Origin: Portulaca oleracea
Taxonomy: Eukaryota; Streptophyta; Magnoliopsida; Caryophyllales; Portulacaceae
Direction of reading: 5' to 3'
Length of the DNA stretch: 64,000 nucleotides
Assembly: GCA_029582165.1 (NCBI GenBank)
Contig: CM055880.1
Span: 9,818,721-9,882,720 of the forward strand
Shown: positions 54,843 to 64,000 of the stretch, piece after piece
How positions within the stretch are numbered: the first letter of the stretch is position 1
Layout of the letters: the number at the start of each line of letters is the position of its first letter
Position numbers and translations under genes: made by a program
Notes under the pieces: model-generated
What the model was told of the DNA's origin: nothing
Seen by the model: only the letters and a program-made list of their open reading frames with translations
Databases searched by the model: none

Positions 54843-56761
54843 ATGGGTTGGAGAGTTGATCATATGAAGATTGCATTGCCACTTTTATTGGTACTTTTAT
54901 CAGTGGCAGTCACAATTAGGGCAGATGATGATGGTGGTGAGGAGAGTTTAGTGTTAAGCCCAGAAAGATTGAGGATGTTTGTTGATGAACTCCCACAGGT
55001 GCCTAAACTCCATGGCTACAAGATTGTTGATGGGAAACCAGCTCCTACTAAACTCAAAATTGGCATGTACCATAAGAAATGGGTAAGCTCTCTTTCTTCC
55101 ATGCTATTTCATCAATATTAGCAATGAATACATACAATTTGTTTGAAAGTTGTGAAATTAGAGTAAACAGTTGAAGAAAGTGACTGAAGTATGTATGATT
55201 AAGAGTACTATCTTATACTAGCTAGAAGTTTATGTGGAGTTGTCAATGGCCAAAAATAAGTTTTATATGAGTAGTGAGTAAGTATAGTGTCTGTTAGTTA
55301 GTAGCTAGTAAGAGACTAAGAGGGACGCCCCAAAATTCAAAATATGTATAGCTAGCTGGCTATTTCCTAGGAAATTCAGGTTTGCTATAATATGTACAAC
55401 AAACTTGATGTCCATCTCTACAATATATGATGTTTATCTCTGCAATACTTAATATCCATCCCTTCTCATTTTCTCACCAAAATACCCTTCTCATATTATT
55501 TGTTCCCTATATATATATATATTCCCTGTATGTCATATTAATTGTCATAATTTTGAATTTCGGAGTCTTCAATGTTACTTTTTTATTGATAATTTTTATA
55601 TAATATTCTATAAATAATTGCAATATTATATTTTTTATGATAGCATTTTTCATTGCAATTCTAATGGTAGTAATTTTATATATCAACTCATTGTATATAT
55701 TGAGAAATTTATGGTTAAAATTTTTGAAATTTGACTGCATGATTTTCAAATAAGACAATTAGTATGGAACAGAGAGAGTATATGAATTTTGATACTTGAT
55801 AATTATTAAGTATTTTATCTTAGTATAAAAATTATAATGTTACATTTTAAATTGAAAATTTAAATATATATCTATAACTACGTTACCACACATACATGGT
55901 ACAAAGTTATATATATTTTTATGTATAAATTTTCAAACTTATAAATAAAAATGAATAAAATATGTCTAACGGATAAAATCTACTCATTTGGGATAATAAA
56001 ATACATTATAAATTTATTAACATTGTTGCAAAATTTCTCAATATTATTAAAAATTATCAATTTCTTTTACAAATCCAAGGGATAAAAATTGTCTTATTTT
56101 TAATGCATATGGTGGACCTAGTTAAATATACTACCACGATGTATTGTATAATTTGCGCACCCTTCTTCATACTATTACATGCTGTATATGATGTCGATGT
56201 TCCTTCCATGGCATGCAGAAATTCCACAGAGACTTCCCCCAACACACGTGTTCGCCTACGGCGCCTCCAAAAGGAAGGCGTCGATCCCAGGGCCGACTAT
56301 CGAGGCGGTCCACGGGGTGGAGACGCACATAAGGTGGAACAACCACCTCCCAAACGACCACATCCTACCTTGGGACAGGACCATCCCAACCGCCATCCCG
56401 GCGAAGGGGAGGGGGGTCCCAACGGTGGTGCACCTCCACGGTGGCATCAACGAGCCAGAGAGCGACGGCCACTCCCACGCATGGTTCACCAGAGGGTTCA
56501 AGGAGACCGGGCCCTACTGGACCAAGAGGACATATCACTACCACAACATGCAGCAACCGGGCACCTTGTGGTACCATGACCATGCCATGGGGTTGACACG
56601 GGTTAACCTCCTCGCCGGCTTAGGTGGAGCGTATGTTGTGAGGCACCCGGAGGTCGAGGACCGTCTTGGGCTGCCGTCCGGGGACGAGTTTGATCGGACG
56701 TTGGTGGTTTGCGACCGAGATTTCCTCAAGAATGGGTCGACCTTATTCATGAACCCCACCG
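54843..56761 (+). CDS. LPR1: LPR1/LPR2-like multicopper oxidase, exons 1-2 (partial)
   Basis: LPR-type oxidases are secreted ferroxidases that shape root growth under phosphate shortage. Exon 1 (54843-55082) starts at an ATG after a good promoter and encodes a hydrophobic signal peptide (about residues 8-28), then [20 protein letters not shown] and IGMYHKKW. Exon 2 (to 56761) encodes the first cupredoxin domain with copper motifs VHLHGG, HSHAWF and WYHDHAMG, and ends at a good donor (ACCG/GTAAG). The expected acceptor at 56218 puts the exon out of frame, as if one base were lost in the HRDLPPT region. An acceptor 11 bp later (CCACAG/AGACTT, exon start 56230) restores phase at the cost of a few residues. 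The downstream exons are not in this window. The intron after exon 2 holds a 3.8-kb CACTA element. Confidence 0.85.
55522..55778. mobile_element. Stowaway-like MITE in LPR intron 1
   Basis: Left end TTCCCTGTATGTCATATTAA pairs with the complement of the right end (TTAGTATGGAACAGAGAGAG). TA flanks both sides (55520-55521 and 55779-55780). The termini are a diverged form of those at 15374-15578. Confidence 0.75.
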
Positions 56762-57327
56762 GTAAGTAATTTGCTATGGTAAATGACTTTGTCGAAGATA
56801 TTTATTAATCCTCTTAAATTACACATAAATTAATTACTCTAAATGTTATAATTGAAACCACACTACTAAGTAACGCCTCACCTTGCATTTTTACCAATTC
56901 TACTATACCCTACCCCTTGATTAGTACTTTATAGATGCTTCAATCAGTTAAGGACAGATTTCTTTTGTACAGTGTGTAAGAGTCTTGATTCGTTTTGAGT
57001 TGTAGAGGAGATATACGTGATCAGATCATTATCTTTTGGGAGATTCCTATAGTGTGGTACAAGTGAAATGCTAGCTGGTTGATAAACCAAAAGGCGGCCA
57101 TTAGCACCATAGTCTATTTATTAGTTAAGAGAATAGCTTTGCCAACTTTTCTACTCCTTTGTTTGTTTCACTGGTTGACATATCGTCGATCGGTCCTTCT
57201 CAAACTGTGCACCAATTCCATTTTATAAACAAAAACACGCACAAGAAAACAAAAGTATATAACAGTCACGGAAGAACATGGTACTTAACTTTTTAACGAA
57301 TTCAAAACGATGGGATCAAGCATAGAG
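56762..57327 (+). other. Start of LPR-like gene intron 2
   Basis: AT-rich intron sequence following the donor at 56761. No exon or structured repeat was recognised before the CACTA insertion. Confidence 0.5.
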
Positions 57328-57651
57328 CACTAACAGGAATTATGCCAGTAGCTACATTTATTTGGTAATAATCCTACATTTAGAGGTGTAGCTATAAAAT
57401 TATGGCTACATCTCCACAAGCTGTAGATATTTTGTGTGTGACTAAATTTAGCTACATGTAAACCCACGTAGGTAATTTACTTACATTTGGCGGGTGTAGG
57501 TATCCTAATCCTATTTCCTACATGCTAAAGATGTAGCTATTTAATATAATGCCCATAGCTTTTTCATAATGAAAATTATTTTAAATTAAAATTGTTACAT
57601 GTATCAGGTGTAGCTATTAATTTAGTTGTATTTTTAAATACATACATAACA

Positions 57652-57652
<1 letters not shown>

Positions 57653-57741
<89 letters not shown>
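57653..57741. repeat. TTA and TA microsatellite
   Basis: About 13 TTA units run directly into about 25 TA units, inside the left part of the CACTA element. Confidence 0.95.
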
Positions 57742-57744
<3 letters not shown>

Positions 57745-58036
57745 TACGCATGAATAGAAAGAAATACATGGAAAAAAGTTTCATTGTAATTAAGCAAATT
57801 ATTATTATTTTTTATTATTTTCAATATATTGACAAGAGAGAGTGCATCATTAAGTTACATATAGTTTACAAAACTTTTAAAAAAAATTTGTTTGCTCACT
57901 ACAACGTAAGTGGAATGACTAGTACTAGTAACGCAATATGTAATTATACATACTCTAGTTATACTAAAAACGAACCCTACAAAAAATACAATATTGTCTA
58001 TTCTTTTTCCTAAGCTGTCTCAACACACAATATGCA

Positions 58037-59141
58037 TTATCCTTTCGTTTGCTTGATCATTGTGTTCACTTGGAAAGACTCTATTTCGATTGTCATTGCC
58101 TGGTTGATCAATGAAGAAGCTGAAAAGGGAAAAAAATAAAAAGTAGACACGTTAAATATTGATAATCTAAACATAAGAAAATTTCTCCGACCAAAAAATA
58201 ACATAAAAATATTTTAAGTGTATCAATAAACCAATCACATATAAATACATATTTACCTAAAGAATCAACTTTTTCAGCGTCTGATATGCCTAATTGAAAC
58301 TCATTCTTCAAATGAACTGTAATCTGTAAAACAAATCCACAAAATCACAACTCAACATATTAAACGAGGTAATAGATAACAAAAGAATAAAAATCAACAT
58401 AAATAGAGAGCATGAATGATGAGTTCCATTGTGTTCGTGTAGTGATGAACTTAATTTGCTTCAACTGAGCTAACTCAATTTTTTTTACTACACTTAATTA
58501 TTATATCATACATTTTGCTAATTTGACTTGGATACAGTCAAACAAAATGCTAGTCTTGTTTGTTGATCAAAAAATTTCATCTGTTGGATTTTATTAAGAG
58601 TTAAGACCAAGAGGAATGACAATCGAAATCAAGCATGCAACTCATTTTTCAAAATTCAGCCAACACAAGCAAGCAAGTAATTCAGTGTAAACAAATACTC
58701 CAAGAAAGAAAGACACTAGAAACTTGAATCGACAAATTCAGGAAATCGCCATAATTCAACCCCAGAAATTGGAATAAAGGTAACAAAGACATGATAAAAG
58801 AACCCAAGAAAATATTCAAAGTACTTAATCAAATGTGCTTGATTCTGATTCAAACTAAAGCAAAGTGGGTCAAATTCATCACAAGAATTAGGAGCAGTAT
58901 ATGGATAACCAATGAAATTGGAAAGGAAACTCCAATCGTTGACCCTAATCCATGTAATCCCACTTTTCCCAAACTCAAGAGAAAGGGATTGCGGCATGAA
59001 TTGCAAGAAATAGAGGTTTGGTTTAGTACCTGCAACTGATGTTTTTCGATTATCCGCTTCTTTTCCCAATCTCCAACCAAAAACTCCAACCAAAACAGAA
59101 GAAAACGGTAACAAAATCCACAAAACCCGGTCTCGTCTCAT
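58037..59141 (-). CDS. Unrecognised three-exon gene, 84 residues
   Basis: Exons are 59141-59030, 58316-58257 and 58119-58037. All junctions follow GT-AG rules (GCAG/GTACT, TTACAG/TTCAT, TTTAG/GTAAA, TTTTCAG/CTTCT), and the joined frame of 255 nt ends in TAA. The protein starts MRRDRVLWILLPFSSVLVGV, a single N-terminal membrane anchor. A short hydrophilic region follows (WRLGKEADNRKTSVA, VHLKNEFQLGISDAEKVDSL), then an amphipathic C terminus. I do not recognise it. A GA-repeat leader lies upstream at 59255-59275. The conserved phases and lack of lesions suggest recent selection or recent capture. It lies wholly inside the CACTA element. Splicing is inferred, not observed. Confidence 0.6.
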
Positions 59142-59405
59142 CGATCAAAGCGACCTTTTCGATCAAATTTGAATTCTCAAGCCATCGAGTTCAATTCAAT
59201 TCGAAATTCCAACGAGGAAAAAGACTGCTCGGATCTCGTCCTCATACGCGCCCTCTCTCTCTCTCTCTCTCTCTGGCGAGCGACAACGATGGAGGATGGG
59301 AAGCCTATGAGGAGGAGGAAATGGGAAGATGGGTGTTTGGGAATTAGGGTTAGAAAGCGAGGAGAAGCGATTAAGAATGAAGACAAGGGTTTTTATTTTG
59401 TTTTT
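59142..59405 (-). promoter_or_regulatory. Leader and promoter-like region of the 84-residue gene
   Basis: On the minus strand it reads like a plant 5' leader: CTAACCCTAATTCCC, a pyrimidine-rich stretch, then a GAGAGA repeat at 59275-59255 before the ATG. An A-rich AAAATAAAAACCC near 59400 could serve as a weak TATA box. The opposite strand is also open (59289-59408) but resembles nothing. Confidence 0.4.
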
Positions 59406-60039
59406 TAACTTTAGTTTAAATTTTGAGAAATTAAGAGGGAGTGACTTTTGGTTTAAACTTTTGAAAAATAAGGTTGGAGGGAAGTCAAATTATTGTTGGT
59501 GGGAATAAACTTCAGTTTAAATTTCGGAAAAAAGAAAGGATTAGAGGGAAATGAAATTAGTGTTGGTGACGGTGATGTTTGTTTTTTGGGTTTTTGAATA
59601 CTAATATACTAAACTTTTTGGGTGTTGGACAATAATATACTGAACTTTAACCTTGAACAATAATACACTGTACTTTGGGGGGTGTTGAACAATAATGCAC
59701 CCAAAACGATTCCGGTAGTGGCTAACTCGGTGACAATCCTACTTAGCAGGTGAAGGAAATGAATTGACCCAAAAGTATTTAAATTTATGGCATGTCAGCT
59801 AATCCACACATAAGCAAGGGAATCAACTTTGAAAAGAGTAAAAAAAAACATAAAATCACATTTGCTTAAACGTATTTTCGCTGAGAGATTGTTGTTGTAG
59901 TTGTATAAAACCACCTTTGCTTGTGTAGATTAGTTGACATGTCATAAATTTAGATATTGTTTAGCCAATTTATCTTCTCGGCTTGCCCCAACAAGAGTCG
60001 CGGCGCCTTAGCAAGGCGGCATTGGCGGAGTAGGAGGGA

Positions 60040-60325
60040 GGGTGGTCGGAGGACTCCCCCGACAACTTGTCGCTGGCGCCAGAGAAGAAGTAGGCAAAGG
60101 GAGAGGAAGTGAAGAGGTTGTGGAGGAGTTGGGTGAAGGAATTGACGTCAGTGGTGTTGGAGTTCGGGGAGGAGTACAAGGTGGCAGATAGTGCTAAGTT
60201 GCAGCAGATGATGGAGATTGAGAAACAGAGGATGAAGTTTGCAAACGAGCTACAGTTGTAGAGAATCAAGTTCTCGACGAAGATGCAAATGGAGAGGGAG
60301 AAAGCGAAAGATAAATAAGAGGGCA
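60040..60325 (+). pseudogene. Trihelix transcription factor fragment
   Basis: The plus strand reads EEVKRLWRSWVKELTSVVLE, then FGEEYKVADSAKLQQMMEIE and KQRMKFANELQL, a stop, then RIKFSTKMQMEREKAK. This matches the C-terminal coiled-coil of plant trihelix (ASIL-type) DNA-binding proteins, which read FGEIYE...KLQQ...EKQRMKFAKELE.QRM. Stops at about 60089 and 60259 break it. It lacks the N-terminal DNA-binding helices. It is a captured or decayed fragment inside the CACTA element. Confidence 0.6.
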
Positions 60326-61024
60326 TTTTTGTCTTTTCATCAAAAAATGCAGGGGCATTTTCGTCATTTCTATGCACCAGCCCAGATTTGGTAGATATTT
60401 ATCTTAACATATGAAGGTGATTGAGGTTATATGGTATATCTGATTTCTCAAAGGTATAGTAGAGGATAAAATCCGATTACCCAAAAACTTGGTGAAGGGT
60501 AATTGTTATTAGTTAATTTTAAAACATAAGATTATTTGATTTTGATGGGATTTTCGAGTTTTGAAAATTAAGAAAACAGCGGGAACATTCAAGCAGTGAG
60601 AAAATGCTAGGAATTTTGCCATTAATTTCTTTCAATGGGGAAATTCAGTGAGCACTTTAATGATTTTTGGTAGTGGTACGAAATTACACGATTAACACAT
60701 GTGGTCTCAATTTTTATGTGAAATTTTATTTAGCGCTTAAAAACATGAACGTTATATATTAACAATTTAACTTTAAAAAGTAAAACTAATAGTAGTGTAT
60801 ATTTATCTAGTGGATTCCAAAAAAAAAATGGTAATATATAATATGATCATTTATACCCGTTTCGTTTTACCCTTGCTGCCAAAATTGGACAATTAGAACA
60901 AAAACCCAAAACCTTTTATGGGCCAAATAACTCAAATTGCATGCCAAAATGAAAAGGAAAACTAAAATTAAGATTTCAATTACTTTGTAAATGTAGCGAA
61001 TAAAAAAAGTAGTGTTTTATGTAA

Positions 61025-61150
61025 ATTGCTACACCTCTCAAATGTATAAAACAATTCATACACCTATCAAATGTAGCTAAAATGGAAAACTCATGTTTTT
61101 GCTTCTACATTTGAAGGAGGTGTAGCTAATTTCGTGTAGCTACTGGAACA
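61025..61150. repeat. Right subterminal repeats of the CACTA element
   Basis: The words GCTACACCTCTCAAATGTA, TGTAGCTA and GGTGTAGCTA recur here in both orientations, as they do at the left end. Confidence 0.75.
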
Positions 61151-61166
61151 AATCGTTGTAGTGGAG

Positions 61167-61445
61167 ATTATCAAATCAAAACTTTGAAATTTATTTAATG
61201 CAAAATGATAAGTATTTCGAGTTGAGGATGGTTAATGCCTTAATGCTCATCTTAAAATTTACTTAAATAACTCAAAAAATTAAATATAAGGCTATTTAAA
61301 TCATTGTAAAAGTATCTTTCAGTATTTTAAAGGTTATTATAACTTATAAGTTATATAAAAATATTTATTTATTTATACATTTTCATAAATATAAAACTAT
61401 GTATAAAATGTACATTATCAAGTATGATTGATAAAATAATGTTAT

Positions 61446-61446
<1 letters not shown>
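61167..61446. other. AT-rich sequence, no gene seen
   Basis: This is LPR intron 2 sequence if the gene continues past the window. No exon was recognised. Confidence 0.4.
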
Positions 61447-61525
<79 letters not shown>

Positions 61526-61590
61526 TCTATATATATATATCTATATATATATAGATATATATATATATAGATATATATATATAGATATAG

Positions 61591-61640
<50 letters not shown>

Positions 61641-61644
61641 ATAG
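61447..61644. repeat. TA microsatellite
   Basis: About 200 bp of TA repeats with occasional TATG, TATC and TAGA units. Apparent open frames made of Tyr-Ile repeats are artefacts of this array. Confidence 0.95.
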
Positions 61645-62819
61645 GGATGTGATATAATGAGAATGGGTTTTTTGTGAGCATGGAAGCATGGGACATCCTA
61701 GCCATTGATTCCCAAATCAAGGGTAGGTGAAAATTTGTCATTTTATCTTTATTTAATGGGTTGAGTTTCTTTTTTTCTTTTTGGATTGAGAGGTGTCACG
61801 TGAGTGAGTACCCCAATGTCAATCAATTGCAGATATATCCACGCATGCTTCTCCTTTTCCCATACATTAATTCATCCAGCAGACTTCTCACCTTATCAAG
61901 GCCATTCCCAATGTTCCTCCATCATTTCAGCTGATGATTCAGCCAAGAGCAATTGCAATATATCTCTCAAAACTCCAGCAAAAACCCTAATTTAGTTTCC
62001 AAGACATCTCTCAAAACTCCTCTTCTCACTCTCACATTTGATTCAGCCAAGAGCAATTGCAATATCTCTCTCAAAACTCCAATAGAAACTCTAATTTAGT
62101 TTCCCAAACATCTCTCAAAACTCCAGAAAAATATTGAAGAGGTGAAGGGGTGCAATTTAGTTGCCTAGACATCAACATTCTGATCGTGAGGATGATTTGC
62201 TGCAGTTAGGAAGCCGACGATGGATGGTGGGGGTGAAGGAATGAGGTAATCTGAATTGTTTATGTAATATGATTTTTCGTCATGTGTTTTTCTTCAGTTC
62301 TGTCAATTGTGTTGTGTGATTTGGATAATATGATGATTTTTTTATTCTAAATCTTGGATACATGAAAATCAAGTTAGCCCTAAAGTTATGTTCATAACAG
62401 AATAGTTGGTGTTCGTTTGGATACATCTTGGTGCCCATTTTCATTTTGCTTGATGATCATTTTATTGTATGTAGATGTCCATTTTCACAATTGGGGTGTG
62501 CATTGGTGTTCATAACAGGACAAATAATAGTCGTAACAGAAAAGTTGGTATTCTTTTGGGTACACCTTGAAAATGAGCATCAAGGTGTATCCAAAATAAC
62601 ACCAACTTTCTATTACTGATGTTCATTTCAATTTAACTTGATGTTCATTTTAGTTTAACTTGATGTTTATTTCGGATACACCTTGATGCCCATTTCAATT
62701 TGACTTCATGGTCATTCATAAATTGGTGTTACTTTTGGTACACCTTAATGCTCATTTGCATTTTACTTGATGATCATTTCATACCAATTAAATTATCGTT
62801 TTATTGTGCAATCGTCAAG

Positions 62820-63940
62820 CGTCACTAATTGTTCATGTGGTATTGAATTGTCACGTTGTTTGCCTTGATGTTCATTTCAGTCAGACTTGATGATCGTTTC
62901 GTATTAACTTAATGATCATTTGATGGGTGCTCATTTCCATTGTGTACTTGTTAATCGTCATTTTGTTCATGTGGTATTGAATTGTCACATTGTATGCCTT
63001 GATGTTCATTTCAGTCAGACTTGATGATCATTTCACATTAACTTAATGATCATTTGGTGGGTTCTCATTTCCATTGTGTACTTGATGATCATTTCATATT
63101 AATTTAATGCTCATTTTAATCAATCTTTGATGATCATTAGGGAGGAACCGGATGCACGGACGGTGCGTGCGATCTGACTCACGAAAGGTCATTGTCATGG
63201 TGCCAACTCCAAGGTTAACGTAAGTATAGTGACGAGTAACACAATTTTGGGCGGGGTTGACATTGACGATCGTTAACAGTGTAGTTTGGGTTGTAGGGGA
63301 CATGAGGTGATTACACCAGGGGTTGGTGAAGCAGCCGGTGATGTTGGGGTCCACAAAGACAGCGTGAAAGATTAAGTTGTAGATTTTCGTAAGACATGAC
63401 ATGATGTTCATTACAATGGATGTGCTGCTTGTTTTCTATGGTGTAGTTGTTAAGCGTCACTAATTGTTCATGTGGTATGACTTTGGTGTTCATTTCAGTC
63501 AGAGTTGATAATCATTTTACAATAACTTAATGATCATTTCATTGTGCTCATTTCCATTGTGTACTTGATGATCATTTGATGTTAACTTTGTATGTTTCAT
63601 GTTCGTGTATTATGGTTTAGTGTTTAGGGTCATGGTTCATCTGCATCATTATATTTGTTTTAAGATAAGTGATTTGATGTTGGTAAGACATGATATGATG
63701 TTCATTACAACGGTTGTTTTGCTCGTTTTCCATTGTGCAATTGTCAAGCATCACTAATTGTTCATATGGTATTGAATTGTCACGTTGTATGTCTTGATGT
63801 TCATTTCAGTCAGAGTTGATGATCATTTCACATTAACTTAATGATCATTTTATGGGTGCTCATTTCCATTGTGTACTTGATGATAATTTGATATTAATTT
63901 AATGCTCATTTTTATCAATCTTTGATGATCATTATTTTTT
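62820..63940. repeat. Four diverged copies of a 130-190-bp repeat
   Basis: Copies start near 62820, 62957, 63446 and 63737. Each contains ATTGTTCATGTGGTATTGAA, then TGATGTTCATTTCAGTCAGA, CTTAATGATCATTT and CTCATTTCCATTGTGTACTTG. The second and third copies are separated by the patch at 63130-63420. Confidence 0.85.
63094..63411 (-). other. Unrecognised coding-like patch
   Basis: A minus-strand open frame of 105 codons covers a patch with higher GC than its surroundings. It reads IYNLIFHAVFVDPNITGCFT, then TQTTLLTIVNVNPAQNCVTR and YTYVNLGVGTMTMTFRESD. The composition looks like a real protein rather than repeat translation, but I cannot name the family. It interrupts an array of short repeats, so it may be a captured exon. 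Confidence 0.35.
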
Positions 63941-64000
63941 TTTTGTTTTCCTTTGTCCAACAAGAGCTATTGGACGTGTTGAGGGGCAGATATTGCCACG

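Larger units (their letters stand above)
57328..61163. mobile_element. CACTA element carrying host gene sequence
   Basis: The 3836-bp unit has ends CACTAACAGGAATTATGCCA (left) and the complement of CACTACAACGATTTGTTCCA (right). Both continue GTAGCTACA. It is flanked by the 3-bp duplication gag (57325-57327 and 61164-61166). The subterminal word TGTAGCTA / TAGCTACA recurs many times in both orientations at 57350-57620 and 61025-61150. No transposase was recognised. The interior holds a three-exon gene (59141-58037, minus) and a trihelix-factor fragment (60060-60325, plus). It lies in intron 2 of the LPR-like gene. Confidence 0.85.
61645..64000. mobile_element. Probable Mutator-like element, left part
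   Basis: A terminus-like GGGATGTGATATAATGAGAA abuts the TA array, followed by CATCCTAGCCATTGATT. I associate this start with plant Mutator-like elements. The right end is outside the window, so neither the inverted repeat nor the target duplication can be checked. The interior has repeated units (62820 onward) and one coding-like patch. No transposase was seen. Confidence 0.4.

Noticed and set aside
59289..59408. Plus-strand frame starting MEDGKPMRRRKW
   Set aside because: It overlaps the leader of the minus-strand three-exon gene, is only 39 codons and resembles no family.
61369..61741. Open frames rich in Tyr and Ile on the minus strand
   Set aside because: Pure translation of the TA microsatellite.

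Overview
The window looks like an AT-rich nuclear region of a flowering plant, most likely a dicot. Genes are sparse and interrupted by introns, and most of the sequence is transposable elements. They include Ty1/copia and Ty3/gypsy LTR elements, LINE fragments, CACTA elements, Mutator-like and Stowaway MITEs. I cannot name the species. Everything was read by eye; no similarity search was run. Arabidopsis comparisons are from memory. Layout: (1) 1-5763, an old, broken minus-strand Ty1/copia element with its 5' LTR at 4891-5763 and stop-ridden integrase and reverse transcriptase remains; its 3' end lies left of the window. (2) 7560-7770, a LINE reverse-transcriptase relic. (3) 8021-12900, a young copia element, minus strand, with 248-bp LTRs differing at 2 positions, a ggttt target duplication, and a Gag-Pol split by one frame change. 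(4) 13.8-19.6 kb, small DNA elements: a foldback family, a Stowaway MITE, a 448-bp CACTA MITE, a 5'-truncated LINE with a 13-bp duplication, and a Mutator-like element carrying a fragment of a pentatricopeptide-repeat (PPR) gene. (5) 20021-21467, a PPR gene with one in-frame stop and one frame change.

(6) 22.8-50.0 kb, a mosaic of two broken, intron-retaining gene fragments on the plus strand. FAB1 (PIKfyve-type lipid kinase) exons lie at both ends, and exons of a long WD40 protein lie between them. One WD40 intron holds an Athila-like element (26923-44914, minus). Its 3' LTR is in turn split by a Tat/Ogre-like element (28058-39102, plus). Both insertions have perfect 5-bp target duplications, so the order of events can be read directly.

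(7) 50879-54307, a solo LTR with its own nested MITE. (8) 54843-56761, the first two exons of an LPR1/LPR2-like multicopper oxidase. Its intron 1 holds a MITE and its intron 2 a CACTA element (57328-61163). The CACTA element encloses a clean three-exon gene for an unrecognised 84-residue protein and a trihelix-factor fragment. (9) 61.4-64 kb, TA repeats and a probable Mutator-like element with diverged repeats and an unrecognised coding-like patch.

Two patterns stand out. First, three unrelated LTR families each carry their own short GC-rich palindrome, repeated about 220-400 bp from the LTR start, upstream of a TATA box in two of them, and again in the internal region. Second, host gene pieces have been picked up or shuffled repeatedly: PPR in a Mutator-like element, a three-exon gene and trihelix piece in a CACTA, and the FAB1/WD40 mosaic. 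The only genes that could work as they stand are the 84-residue gene and, if its rest lies beyond the window, the LPR-like oxidase.
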